Of a stretch of DNA of 64,000 nucleotides, positions 9,040-18,200 are shown piece after piece. The stretch's first letter is position 1. Each line of letters begins with the position of its first letter. The notes under the pieces are model-generated. The model saw only the letters and a list, made by a program, of their open reading frames with translations, ran no database searches and was not told the origin of the DNA. The position numbers and the translations under genes are program-made. Source of the stretch: Planctomycetota bacterium (GTDB taxonomy: Bacteria > Planctomycetota > PLA2 > JAEUHO01); the NCBI GenBank assembly GCA_028281445.1, contig JANQJW010000090.1, forward strand, positions 121,971-185,970. The letters are read 5' to 3'.

Positions 9040-10548
9040 TTACGCAAGCTGGCGAAAGTCGATGACCTCCGCCCCCAGCCCCGCCAACGCCGTCGCAAGC
9101 GGAGGCTCCAGGACATGGCGCGCCTCGGCGTCGCGATCCAGGGTGCCCGCCTCGTGTGCGGGTACGTCCGGCGCACCGACCGCCGGATGGGCGATGACCT
9201 CCACCGTGCGTCCCCGCGCGTAGGCCGGGATGCGTCCGGCCTCGACCCAGCGCGCCGCTTCCGCCGCGCTCACGAAGCCGTCCGGCACCGCCAGACCGCG
9301 CGCACGTCCCACGCCGGCCGACAGCGTCGCCGCGCCCAGCAGCACCAGGCGCTTGAGCCCCTCCGCCAGGCCGGCCCCGAAGACCGGTCCCAGCGGACGC
9401 AGACTCCGCACGGCGGGGACCCCAGCCCGGGCGGTGAGCGCGCATACGCGGCGGCGCACCCAGGGCATGAAGTAGGCATGGCGGTGGGCGTCGAGGTGCG
9501 TGGGCTCGATGCCCGCCTCACGAAGCGCCGTGACCTGGCCGTGCACGCGGTCCGCAAGTGACTCGGCCGGTGCGCCGCGCAGCGCGAAGCGCACGAGGGA
9601 TCGGCCGTCGAGCAGATCGAGATGGACGCCGGCGTCGGCTCCCCCGGCGCGCTGCTGCAGCGCAGGCAGCGACTGATCGCGCGTCGCGCCGGTCGCCAGC
9701 ACGGATACCGACGTGAGGCCGCGCTGCTCGAGGCCCTGAAGCAGGCCTTCGTCGACCGACGCGCTGAGCCCCAGGTCGTCGCCGCTCACGACAACGCGCG
9801 TGCGACGGCGGCGCGCGGCTCGCGTCCGGTAGCGCGCGAGCGCGCGATCCCGCCAAAAGATGCGCAGCGTGTCGAAGCCGGCCTGCAGCGCGCCCCCCCA
9901 CCCGACGCTCGAAGCCCGCGCCGCGGGCCGCACGTGGACGGGGCCGGTCACGAACCGGCGTCCGGCTCGATGCGCGAGCAGCAGCAGCTCGAGATCCCAC
10001 GCAAAGCGGCGCGAACGCAGCTGGGGAATCAGGTCGTCGGCCACGTCGCGCCGGATCGCCTTGAGTCCGGTCTGCGTGTCCCGCAGCGGCAGGCGGAAGA
10101 GCAGCGCGGTCACGAAGTGATAGGCACGCGAGAGGGCGCGGCGATAGAGCGGCCAGCGCAGCGTGGCTTGCGGGTGGTACTTGCTGCCCACGGCTACATC
10201 GGCGTTGTCTCGCTCCAACTGGTCGACGAGCGGCAGTACGTCTTCGGGCGGAATCTCGAGATCCGCATCCAGCAGCACGAGTACGGACTCCCGCGCCGCG
10301 GCCACCCCGGTTTCGAGCGCGCGACCCTTCCCTTCGTTTCGCTCATGGGCGAGCACGCGGACGCGCGGGTCCCGGTCGGCCACGGCGCGTGCTTCCGCGC
10401 CCGTTCCGTCCGTGCTCCCGTCATCTACGACGAGGATCTCGAACGCGCGGCCTGACGCATGCAGCACCGCGATCAAACGATCGAGGTTCTGCGCGAGGTG
10501 CCCGGCCTCGTTGAAGGCGGGCACGATGACCGAGAGCCCGCCGCTCAC
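9040..10548 (-). CDS. Family 2 glycosyltransferase fused to a YdjC/ChbG-type deacetylase
   Basis: Encodes 502 residues. Residues 1-230 are a polyprenyl-phosphate GT2: SVIVPAFNEAGH start, VVDDGSTDGT, LLDADLEIPP. Residues 250-500 match the YdjC carbohydrate-deacetylase family: VVSGDDLGLS near 255, AGVHLDL, THLDAHRHAYF near 350 and EVIAHPAV near 449, the conserved Asp/His metal-binding sites. The product could transfer a sugar to a lipid carrier and remove an acetyl group from it, or act on two steps of one pathway. The GTG start overlaps the rsmG stop as GTGA, indicating translational coupling. The fused arrangement is unusual; both domains look intact. Confidence 0.85.
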   Translation of the reverse strand: MSGGLSVIVPAFNEAGHLAQNLDRLIAVLHASGRAFEILVVDDGSTDGTGAEARAVADRDPRVRVLAHERNEGKGRALETGVAAARESVLVLLDADLEIPPEDVLPLVDQLERDNADVAVGSKYHPQATLRWPLYRRALSRAYHFVTALLFRLPLRDTQTGLKAIRRDVADDLIPQLRSRRFAWDLELLLLAHRAGRRFVTGPVHVRPAARASSVGWGGALQAGFDTLRIFWRDRALARYRTRAARRRRTRVVVSGDDLGLSASVDEGLLQGLEQRGLTSVSVLATGATRDQSLPALQQRAGGADAGVHLDLLDGRSLVRFALRGAPAESLADRVHGQVTALREAGIEPTHLDAHRHAYFMPWVRRRVCALTARAGVPAVRSLRPLGPVFGAGLAEGLKRLVLLGAATLSAGVGRARGLAVPDGFVSAAEAARWVEAGRIPAYARGRTVEVIAHPAVGAPDVPAHEAGTLDRDAEARHVLEPPLATALAGLGAEVIDFRQLA

Positions 10549-11207
10549 ACCGCGTCCTCCGGGTGCGCATAGATCACGAGCCGCCCGCGCCCGTGCGCCA
10601 GGTCGATCTCGGGCAAGACGTCGAACCCGGCCGCGGCGGCAACGCGCGCGCCTTCGTCGCGCTCGCGGTCGTCGAGGTCGCTCGCCTTCCAGTGCACGAT
10701 GCGTCCGCCGGGCGCAACGAGAGGTGCGGCCATGCGCGTGGTCTTGCCGAGCTCCCCGACGGCGCGCACGGTTACGAGGTCCACCGCCCCCACGGCGCCG
10801 GGCTCTTCCCGCGGCACTTCGCGCACGTCACACGCAAGGACACGCGCGTTCGAGATGCCCGCCTTCTCAAGGCAGGCCCGGATTGCTGCGGCCTTCTTGC
10901 CGCGCCGCTCGACGAGGAGCACGCGCGCATCGGGCCATAGCAGCGCGGCCACGACGCCGGGAAAGCCGTTTCCGCTGCCTACGTCCAGGACGAGGCCCGG
11001 CGGTACGTCGTGCGGCCAGCTCTGCTCCACGCCAAGCGAGGGCTGCACGAGGATCTCGACGGCCTCGTCAGGCCCCTGCGCCGCGGTCAAGTTGAGCGTG
11101 TCGTTGAGCTCGAGGAGCCCGTCCAGGTAGGCGGAAAGGGACTCGGCGAGCGAAGGCACGTCGCGGATTGGACCGGACAAGCGCTCCGAAAGCGAGTGAT
11201 TCAGCAC
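10545..11207 (-). CDS. rsmG: 16S rRNA (guanine527-N7) methyltransferase RsmG
   Basis: Encodes about 220 residues with the RsmG signature: NLTA in the N-terminal helical part, then LDVGSGNGFPGVVAALL for S-adenosylmethionine binding, LVERRGKKAAAIR and VTVRAVGEL. It methylates G527 of 16S rRNA. The start is uncertain: GTG 11207 gives 220 residues, TTG 11180 gives 211 and GTG 11159 gives 204, all within family range. GTG 11207 sits at the edge of a repeat element. It heads an operon with the GT2-deacetylase and MazG-like genes. Confidence 0.88.
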   Translation of the reverse strand: MLNHSLSERLSGPIRDVPSLAESLSAYLDGLLELNDTLNLTAAQGPDEAVEILVQPSLGVEQSWPHDVPPGLVLDVGSGNGFPGVVAALLWPDARVLLVERRGKKAAAIRACLEKAGISNARVLACDVREVPREEPGAVGAVDLVTVRAVGELGKTTRMAAPLVAPGGRIVHWKASDLDDRERDEGARVAAAAGFDVLPEIDLAHGRGRLVIYAHPEDAV

Positions 11208-11353
11208 TCCGCAGAGGCACAGAGGCGCAGAGCGCTGCCGGTGAACGCTGAATCGCCGGTTCGAGCGATGGTCGACTGCCCCATGGCCCAGGGAAGGCGG
11301 CATGCCGCGTACGCACTTCGGGCGTCGCTCTGTGCCTCCGCATCTCTGTGGAG
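11207..11353. repeat. Imperfect inverted-repeat element (GCAGAGGCACAGAG type)
   Basis: The left end 11207-11232 (core CAGAGGCACAGAG) and the right end 11328-11353 (core CTCTGTGCCTC) are near-reverse complements flanking ~95 bases. The layout resembles a miniature inverted-repeat element without a coding region. It fills the space between the gene at 11374 and rsmG and may have supplied the rsmG start region. A shorter relative lies at 13664-13691. Confidence 0.6.
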
Positions 11354-11373
11354 AGAAGCAAACTGGGCGGGGT

Positions 11374-12192
11374 CTACGCCTTGTTGGCGGCGGCGCGCTT
11401 CTTGGCCTCGCGCTCGCGCCGCAGCGCCACACCGCGAAGTGCGGCTGCGCGCGCGATCTCGCGGAGCTCGGCCTCGCGGACCACGCGATAGGCGCGCAGG
11501 TCGGCAGCCTGCTCCCAGACGTCCTCTTCGGTCTCGACGTCTTCGAGCAGCGGCACCGCCGCGGCAGGATCGGGCACCATGTGGCCGGCGGCGACCGCGG
11601 CCTCACCAAGGACCTCGCGAATCTCGTTGATGGCGCGGGCATTGCCCGTCCAGAGTGCGATGAAGCCGCCACCCGGGAGTGCGCGCGCCACGACGGCGAC
11701 GCGGAAGCCGGGGGTGTCGGCGAGGAGGAAGCGGTAGCTGCGCAGGTTCAGCGGCATCGGGACCTGCTTGACGCGACCGAGTCGCGAGGTGGGCGCCGGA
11801 CGCAGACCGGGGTTGAACCCGAAGGTCGGAGCGGCCGTCGCCATCTCGCGCAGGCCGCGCGCGCGGGCGTTCAGTCCCTCGCTGGGCGGCAGCGAGACGA
11901 ACAGCGAGCCGCCGAGGCGCTCGTCCTTGACCGTCTCCTCGATGTCGACCTCGGCTGCCCGCAGCTCGGACGGGCTCAGGACGAGGAGCGTCCCCTCGGG
12001 AAGGGCCGTTTCGCTTAGAACGTCCTCGACCGGCTTGGGAGACCGCAACGAACCCGGGTCCTCGACGCCGAGGCGGGCGAGCGCCCGCTCGACCGCGTCG
12101 AATGCGCGGTCCAGCGTGGGGAACGCAACGGGGCGATCCTCGATCTCGGAGAAGACGTCCGGGAGATTGAAGTGGGGAAGAGGTCGAATCAT
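11374..12192 (-). CDS. Hypothetical protein, possibly DICT-like sensory domain
   Basis: Encodes 272 residues, no signal peptide or membrane helix. The centre (residues ~15-200) has a run of predicted beta strands including GTLLVLSPSE, GSLFVSLPPS, FRVAVVARALPGGGFIALWT, loosely like the DICT domain seen with cyanobacterial and actinobacterial signalling proteins. The last 70 residues are charged helices ending Lys/Ala-rich. The DICT call is a weak impression only. A promoter-like region with a perfect TATAAT lies ~185 bases upstream. Confidence 0.55.
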   Translation of the reverse strand: MIRPLPHFNLPDVFSEIEDRPVAFPTLDRAFDAVERALARLGVEDPGSLRSPKPVEDVLSETALPEGTLLVLSPSELRAAEVDIEETVKDERLGGSLFVSLPPSEGLNARARGLREMATAAPTFGFNPGLRPAPTSRLGRVKQVPMPLNLRSYRFLLADTPGFRVAVVARALPGGGFIALWTGNARAINEIREVLGEAAVAAGHMVPDPAAAVPLLEDVETEEDVWEQAADLRAYRVVREAELREIARAAALRGVALRREREAKKRAAANKA

Positions 12193-12377
12193 GAGGTGAC
12201 CAGGTCCTTGGGAGGGTCGGCGCGGGTGGACGTCGGGGGCCGGTACCGGGGTCGTCCGGGGTTGTTACGTGTCTCTACGCAGTTGGACGCGCGACGGTTG
12301 GGTCGGTTTCCCGCGCGGCCCCGCAAAACCTGCCACATTGGCACACTCGCGGGACTGAATTCGCCATAACGTGATGC

Positions 12378-12416
12378 ATTATATAGACTTACGTCCTGTG
12401 TATACTTTACGTAAGT
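12378..12416 (-). promoter_or_regulatory. AT-rich promoter with palindromic operator-like site
   Basis: Reading leftward, a perfect TATAAT occupies 12383-12378. Just upstream of it is an 8-base inverted repeat, ACTTACGT (12387-12394) and ACGTAAGT (12409-12416), with 14 bases between arms. This is the most AT-rich spot in the neighbourhood. It would drive the gene starting at 12192 with a ~180-base leader. The inverted repeat covers the -35 region, as expected of a repressor site; no clear TTGACA is present. Confidence 0.5.
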
Positions 12417-12459
12417 TCTTCGTACCCGTCACCCGGACGGGACGCGCCCGGCGGGGCTC

Positions 12460-13608
12460 CTAGAAGCTCTTCCCCGGCGGCGCCGCAGGCCCCGAGCGAG
12501 GCCCTAGGGCCGAGTCGAAGGGGGGATCGGCGGCGAGGCGCTCCTGGACGGCCTTCACCAGCAGCGGCCACGTGACCGTGGCGTCGGCGAGGACCTCGGC
12601 GTAGCGACCGCCCTCCTTGGGCGCCACGAACTTCCCCCACGAGACGCCCTCGGTGTAGGTGCAGCCCGAGAGCCCGCCCCAGTGGGCCGGCTCCGGGCAG
12701 AGCCGGACCCCGTAGCGAAAGACCCGCAAGGGGAGTTCCTCCTGCAAGCGCACGCGCATGATCTCGATGTAGGGCGCGACCTGCTGCGCCCAGTTGCGGG
12801 GCACGCCGCCCCCCACCGTGAAGATGCCGCAGCCGGGCGCCTGCTGGATGCGCGCCGTGTAGTCCTCGAGATCGAGGAAGGGATTGAAGGCGGGTGCCTT
12901 GCGCCCCTGGCGCGCGCACCGCTTGAAGAACAGCGCGGTGTCGAGCCCGATCTCGGAGTCGGTGAACGCAGGCACGTACACCGGCACGCTCTTCTCTGCG
13001 GCGGACTTGAGGATCCCGCGCCCCTCCGTGTTCGCGACGAGCCAGTCGCCGAGCGCACGGTGGAATGTCGCGCTGCCGAAGGAGGTGTCGGGATCCATCT
13101 CCTCGAGTACGGCGTAGACGATGCGCTCGATGTCGTCGAGGCTCTGCTCGAGCTCCAGTGTGTCGTAGACCCGGTCGTAGCCCTTCTCGTAGAGCTCCTT
13201 GTCCGACATGGCGGGGTCGTACTTGAAGTGCGTGCGTCCCGTGGCCTCGACGAAGCCGTGCGCCATGAGCGCGCCGGTGGAGACGATGGCCTGCACCCAG
13301 CCGTCGTCGATCATGTCGCAGAGCACCAGTCCCATCTTCGCGACCGTCATGGCGCCCGAGAGCGTGCAGACGACCATGCAGTCGGGGTCGCGGATCATCG
13401 CCTCGAGCACGTCGGCGGCCTCACCGAGCGTCCGGCCCGCGAACGCAGTCTTGCTCATCGCGCGGAGGAGGTCGTCGGCGGAGCCGACCTTCTTTAGATC
13501 GAGCGGCGTCAGCGGCTCCAGGCCGTCGGAGACCCCGTCGTGCAGCTCACGGATCTCCTCGATCTTCTTGTGCCCCTCGGGCGTAGGCGCGTTGACGTCT
13601 TCGTGCAT
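12460..13608 (-). CDS. Deoxyhypusine-synthase-family protein
   Basis: Encodes 382 residues spanning the whole DHS fold. Recognisable are CTLSGAMTVAKMG, STGALMAHGFVEATGRTHFK, the FTVGGGVPRNWAQQ NAD-binding loop and VSWGKF near residue 323, whose lysine corresponds to the lysine that carries the aminobutyl group in eukaryotic deoxyhypusine synthase. Bacteria lack eIF5A, and characterised bacterial homologues use NAD and spermidine or putrescine to make homospermidine or related polyamines, so a polyamine substrate is more likely than a protein. The 12-residue C-terminal tail is Pro/Gly-rich. No polyamine gene is adjacent. Confidence 0.85.
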   Translation of the reverse strand: MHEDVNAPTPEGHKKIEEIRELHDGVSDGLEPLTPLDLKKVGSADDLLRAMSKTAFAGRTLGEAADVLEAMIRDPDCMVVCTLSGAMTVAKMGLVLCDMIDDGWVQAIVSTGALMAHGFVEATGRTHFKYDPAMSDKELYEKGYDRVYDTLELEQSLDDIERIVYAVLEEMDPDTSFGSATFHRALGDWLVANTEGRGILKSAAEKSVPVYVPAFTDSEIGLDTALFFKRCARQGRKAPAFNPFLDLEDYTARIQQAPGCGIFTVGGGVPRNWAQQVAPYIEIMRVRLQEELPLRVFRYGVRLCPEPAHWGGLSGCTYTEGVSWGKFVAPKEGGRYAEVLADATVTWPLLVKAVQERLAADPPFDSALGPRSGPAAPPGKSF

Positions 13609-13663
13609 CGGCGCATTCTTGGAGCACAGGCGGCAACCTGCAAGACCGCCACCTTCGATTCGG

Positions 13664-13691
13664 CTCTCCGCGAAGGCGCAAAGACGCGAAG
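13664..13691. repeat. Short CGAAGGCGCAAAGACGCGAAG-type repeat
   Basis: A 28-base stretch with core GCGAAGGCGCAAAGACGCG resembles simple dispersed intergenic repeats and the element at 11207-11353. It has internal dyad symmetry (CGCGAAG with weak partners). Only one copy of this exact version is seen here. Confidence 0.35.
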
Positions 13692-13695
13692 CGTC

Positions 13696-14092
13696 CTATG
13701 ACTCAGGCCCGCTCTTCGTCACGAGACATGCGGCATGGCCCAGCACCGCATCGCCGCTGCGGAGTGCACTCGCCTGAGGCGTCCAACCAGCCTCCAGCCT
13801 GGCCGCGAGCAACTCGTCTGCATCGGGAGCGTGGTCCCACACGGAGACCGCGGTGACTTCACCCAGGTGACGCCATAGACGAGAAACACGTCCTCGACGG
13901 GCATGACGAGGTCGTGCGAGTACTCGTCCTGTGCAACCGTCGCGATCGGTCCAACCGGCGGTGTGCACGATGCGCCCCAGGACAGAACGGCACGAAGCGT
14001 CTTGTGGGCTGACGTCGCATGTCGAGCACGGTCACTGAATTCGCGTGACACGGCACCATGAACTCGCATCCCCCGAAGGGTAGCGGGACGCT
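13696..14092 (-). pseudogene. Frameshifted remnant of an unidentified gene
   Basis: Read leftward, protein-like sequence occurs in successive frames: TLRAVLSWGASCTPPVG and LVMPVEDVFLVYGVTW in one frame (about 14010-13865), then a -1/+2 shift to GEVTAVSVWDHAPDADELL running to a stop at 13696. A further upstream piece (FMVPCHANSVTVLDMR) lies in a third frame. No single frame spans the block and no family is recognised. It may be a decayed gene or an assembly error; the frame change near 13858-13865 is the best supported. Confidence 0.35.
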
Positions 14093-14197
14093 GGGGCGAA
14101 GGCGCCGCAACGCCGGCGAGGACGACGCGCGGTCTACCACGCGAGGACGAGAGCGAAGCGGCCGGCGCAGCGCCGCCGAGCATCCGGCGTGCCGCTG

Positions 14198-15217
14198 CTA
14201 CAGGTCCTTCGGGGAGGCGATGACTGTCGAGCTCTGCGGAATGACAACACCACCGCGGGCTTGGGCCTCGACGACGGTGTGGATCCACACCTTGCGGGCA
14301 CCGGACACACCGACGATCTTCACCTCGAAGCCGTCCGGCGCCCAGACAGCCGGGTTGTCCTTCGTGAAGATGTTCTTCCGGTGATACGAGGTCTGGTCGG
14401 TGCGTGCGAGCTGAATGTTGCCGTAGACCAGCCGGCCCCGGTCGCTGACGTCGAGGTCCTCCTCGATCGTCACGATGGTCGTCGCCGTCGGCGAGATCGC
14501 GCCACCGCTCGTAATGGAGTAAAACGACGCATCGACGTCGCCGTCCGGGTCCCAGGCCATCGTCATCCCGAAGCGGTCGACGAGGTCGGCGATGACGGCC
14601 GATCGTTCCGTCGGGCTCGCGATCGCCATGATCTGCGGGTAGCTCGGATACGGCACGCTGCGCCACACGACCAGGTCGCGCGCCAGCTCCTTGCTCGGGT
14701 CGACGACCACGACGCGACTCGTCTCGTGCGGGTAGATGCATACGAAGCGGTAGACGTCGATGTACCGGATCTTCTGCGTCGCCGGATCCGCCACCGCGGG
14801 CGCAGCGTCGGTCTCGCGCACGAACGCAAGCACGTTGCCCGTCCGCGGGTCGCCGGGCGTGTCGGGCCCGAGCCCGTTGAGCTCGTCGAAGACCGGCAGG
14901 CGAGCCGACGAGAGCATGGGGTCGCGGGTCAGGTCCATGGCGTCGAGGTAGCCCTGACCCGTCGTGTCGTCCTGGAAGAGGCGGCGGCTGCCCTCGACCT
15001 CCTCGAGTACTTCATACGTGATGCGCTCGCCACGCTCGACCGCGTTGCGAACGGCAGTGAGCTGCATCTCCGCTTCGTGCGTCGACGCGATCGTCCCTTC
15101 CACGATCAAGGCCATGATCGTGACGAGGGCCATGGTGATGGCGACCTCGAACATCGTGAAACCGCGCGAGGCGCGGATCCGACGGTCGGGCCGATGGATG
15201 CGATCAACGGTTGACAA
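14198..15217 (-). CDS. Pseudopilin with prepilin cleavage motif (PilW/GspJ-like)
   Basis: Encodes 339 residues. A basic leader is followed by RG/FTMFEVAITMAL, the prepilin-peptidase site with Glu at +5 and a hydrophobic helix, then ~300 residues of exported beta-rich sequence. It would be a minor pilin or pseudopilin of a type IV pilus or type II secretion apparatus. The TTG start (15217) overlaps the preceding gene's end by 14 bases, so translation is probably coupled. The exported part carries acidic stretches but no clear calcium loops. Core secretion genes (ATPase, inner-membrane platform, secretin) are not in the window. Confidence 0.78.
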   Translation of the reverse strand: MSTVDRIHRPDRRIRASRGFTMFEVAITMALVTIMALIVEGTIASTHEAEMQLTAVRNAVERGERITYEVLEEVEGSRRLFQDDTTGQGYLDAMDLTRDPMLSSARLPVFDELNGLGPDTPGDPRTGNVLAFVRETDAAPAVADPATQKIRYIDVYRFVCIYPHETSRVVVVDPSKELARDLVVWRSVPYPSYPQIMAIASPTERSAVIADLVDRFGMTMAWDPDGDVDASFYSITSGGAISPTATTIVTIEEDLDVSDRGRLVYGNIQLARTDQTSYHRKNIFTKDNPAVWAPDGFEVKIVGVSGARKVWIHTVVEAQARGGVVIPQSSTVIASPKDL

Positions 15218-18200
15218 AGATCTTCTCCATGTGCTGCGCGTAGTGCAGCGATTCCGTCTGGCGGTAGGCCTCGACGCGGATCATGTACGAGCCTTCCGGG
15301 AACGAGCTCGCGGGCGTGTTCCACGTGAACGTCTCGTCGTCGTTGGGCGTGAGGTCCTGCAGCGTCTTGGCCGGGTCAGGCCCCGTACCGGTGATCCACG
15401 GCACGGTGCCGGGGATCGCCTCTTCGTCGTCGAGCATGTTCAACCAGCTCTCGCCGTTGTCGCGCGAGTACATGAGCACGTAGACGAGGTCGCTCTCGGA
15501 CTCCGAGAACCCGTCCCCGTACGACTCCGTGTACTTCTCGCCGTCCCAGCGGCGCCACTCGATGCTCCACGTGACCGGGACGGACGACGGGTTCTCGAGC
15601 TCGGTGATGAGCGTGGGCGTCTGGATCTCGACGCGCGGAAGCTGCTTGATGCGGTTATCCCCGCCCGGCACCCCGGCGCCGAAGTAGCTGTGCGTGAGCG
15701 ACAGCATGCTGTAGCGCGCGATGAAGGACGAGCCCGACTCCGTCGTACGGTCGATGCCGTTCACGACGATGAACGCGCCGCGCGGGTTGGCACCGGGCTC
15801 CTGCAGGCGGACGATGCCGCTGCCGACGAGGCCTGAGCTGTTGTGGTCGTAGTACCGGCGCACGAGCTGGGCGCTGTGGCGCGGGTACGCATCGGTGTAG
15901 TTGAACTCGTCACCGAGGCCGCCGTCGTAGCCGATGGCGATGTTGAACGGACGGCTGATGAGGGTCGTCGTCGGCAGCGGGAAGTTGTACTTCTCCGACA
16001 GCTCGAAGCCGTCCTCGACCAGCGAGCCGCTCTGACCGCTGCGGAACTGGTGGTGGAAGGTGCTGCCGCTCGTCCCGATGTTGAACAGCGAGACGCAGCC
16101 CTCGGCGGCCGTGATCGACCGCGCGTCCTGGAGGCTCGTGCCCTGGGGCTGCTGGTTCCCCGTGATCGAGCCGCGCCGGACCATCCGGTACTCACCCGCG
16201 CTGTTCCCGGTTTCGGCGCGCAGGTTGCCCCACGTCGCCCACTGCGCGGCGTACGTCGAGTCCTGGAACAGCTCACCGATCCACGGCTTCGCCCACCAGT
16301 AGCCGCCGGAGCGGATTCCGTTGCTGCCGCCGTCGTTGCTACGGGCGAACTTGCGTCCGCTGCCGGTGATGCTGTTCTCGAAGAGGTCGCCGGACTGGCC
16401 GAACGGCTTTCCGTCCATCGGAATGCTGTTCGGGTAGCCGTTGGCGCTGTCGTAGCCGACATCGCCGCCGATCGACATGTAGTAGTACGAGAAGCCGGTC
16501 AGGGTCGTCCAGACCGCCTCGCTGCGCACCAGCGCGGTACGAAGCCAGTAGAACAAGCGCGGCGTGTCGTGCTCCGAGCGCCCCCGCCAGCGGTCACGCA
16601 AGCGGCCGCCGTCGAACGCGCGCCAGTTGCCTTGGAAGTTGCCGCTGCCGTTGCTCAGATTGTCGAAGTACCAGTTGTAGCCGTGAACCGCCGTCGTGCC
16701 GGTACGGTCTGTGTCCTCGTACGGGCTGTGACGCGGGTCGCCACTGAACTGGTAGCGCTCGCTGAAGGGGACGTCATCGACGTCGTTGTAGAAGTAGCAG
16801 TACGTGCTGGACAGGTTCTGCGGGTGCGAGCGGGTCGGCCACATCACGCCGGTCGTACGATCGGTGCCGATGCGCGTATCGAGCGAGACCACCAGGTCGT
16901 TGGCGTCGCCGTCCCCGGCACCGGGCGCGCTTTCGAACTGCGTGCGAATCGAGGCGAGCGGCAGCGTGATGCGCCAGCGCGCCGTGTTCTTCGGCTGGTT
17001 GCCGTTCCAGTACAAGTCCCGCTCGAAGCGGTTCGAACCCGTGTTGGAGTTCGGTGTCGGACAGGGGACGTACTCGAGATCGTACAGACGGAACCCGCTC
17101 GGGAGACCGCGGCCGCTGACGTACGGGGTCTCGAGCGGGGTGCCGTGCAGCTCGATGATCGTGTGCTCGGCGGAGCTGTCGTAGCTGACGACGAAGTACA
17201 TCTCGCCGCGCTCGTAGCCGCCGTCGCGCACGCCGTTGCGGTTCGTGTCGAAGAACGTCTCGGCCGCGTCCCAGTTGGAGTCACCGTCCAGGTCCTGGAA
17301 GGGCTCGCCGTGGTCCGCGACGTACTGGTCCTCGAGCGTCGTGTTCCCGTAGAACGCCGTGTTCCAGGGCTGCCATGCCGGCGGTGTCGGGTTCGTCGGG
17401 CCGTCGCGCATGCCGTTGCCGTTGCGGTCCCAATAGGGCTCGGCCGGATCCCACGTGTTGTTGCTGTTGGAATCCACGTACGACTCAGCAGGACGCGCCG
17501 AGTCGTAGACATTGTCGCCGTCCTGGTCGATCAGCCCCTCGGTCGCGCCGGTGAAGTTGCCGTCGCCGTCACGCTCTGCGTGCGGGTCCTGGCCGTCCTT
17601 GATGCCGTTGCCGTTGAGGTCGAGGTAGTTCTCCGCGACCTGGCGAATCTGATCGCTGTTGGTGTCCGTGAACTGCTCGGGATACTGCGAGGCGTTCTGC
17701 AGCGGCAGGTACGGGTCGGCGGTCGTGTCGCCGTCGGCATCGATACCGCCGGAGAGGCGCTCGATGATGATCGACGGGTTGGCCGGCGCGTTGGGCGAGC
17801 CGGAGAAGTCCGCGCCGCGCACGCTGAGCGTGATCGGCACGGCCGAATCCCACACGCCGTTTCCGTTCCAGTCCTCGATGGGCTCACCGACATCGAACGA
17901 GCCGTTGCCGTTGCTGTCGATATAAGGCTCGCCCTGGGTCATGAGCGGCGCAGCACCCGTGGCACCGTTGAACTCGGTCTTGTAGGCGTGCACGCGGAAG
18001 CGCGGCGCCACCGACTGGGCGTCGTTGCCCTGCACGCGGCGCGGGCGGATGCGCTCGGGGTGCGTGACCGCACGCCAGCCGGCGTGGTCCACGGGGTCCT
18101 TCGCCGCGTCGCTGTAGTTGCGAACCGGAGGCATCGGCAGCAGCTCACCGTGGAGGTTGATGAACAGCGCGTTGTGGAAGCGGTCCGGGTCCTGGATCAT

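Larger units (their letters stand above)
13609..14197. other. 589-base gap without an intact gene
   Basis: Holds the repeat at 13664-13691 and a frameshifted remnant on the minus strand at 13696-14092 (listed separately). The remaining ~100 bases at 14093-14197 show no convincing coding, RNA or hairpin signal. Confidence 0.5.

Noticed and set aside
12401..12406. Rightward -10 box TATACT at this site
   Set aside because: No plus-strand gene follows for more than 8 kb; the leftward TATAAT fits the gene at 11374-12192 better.
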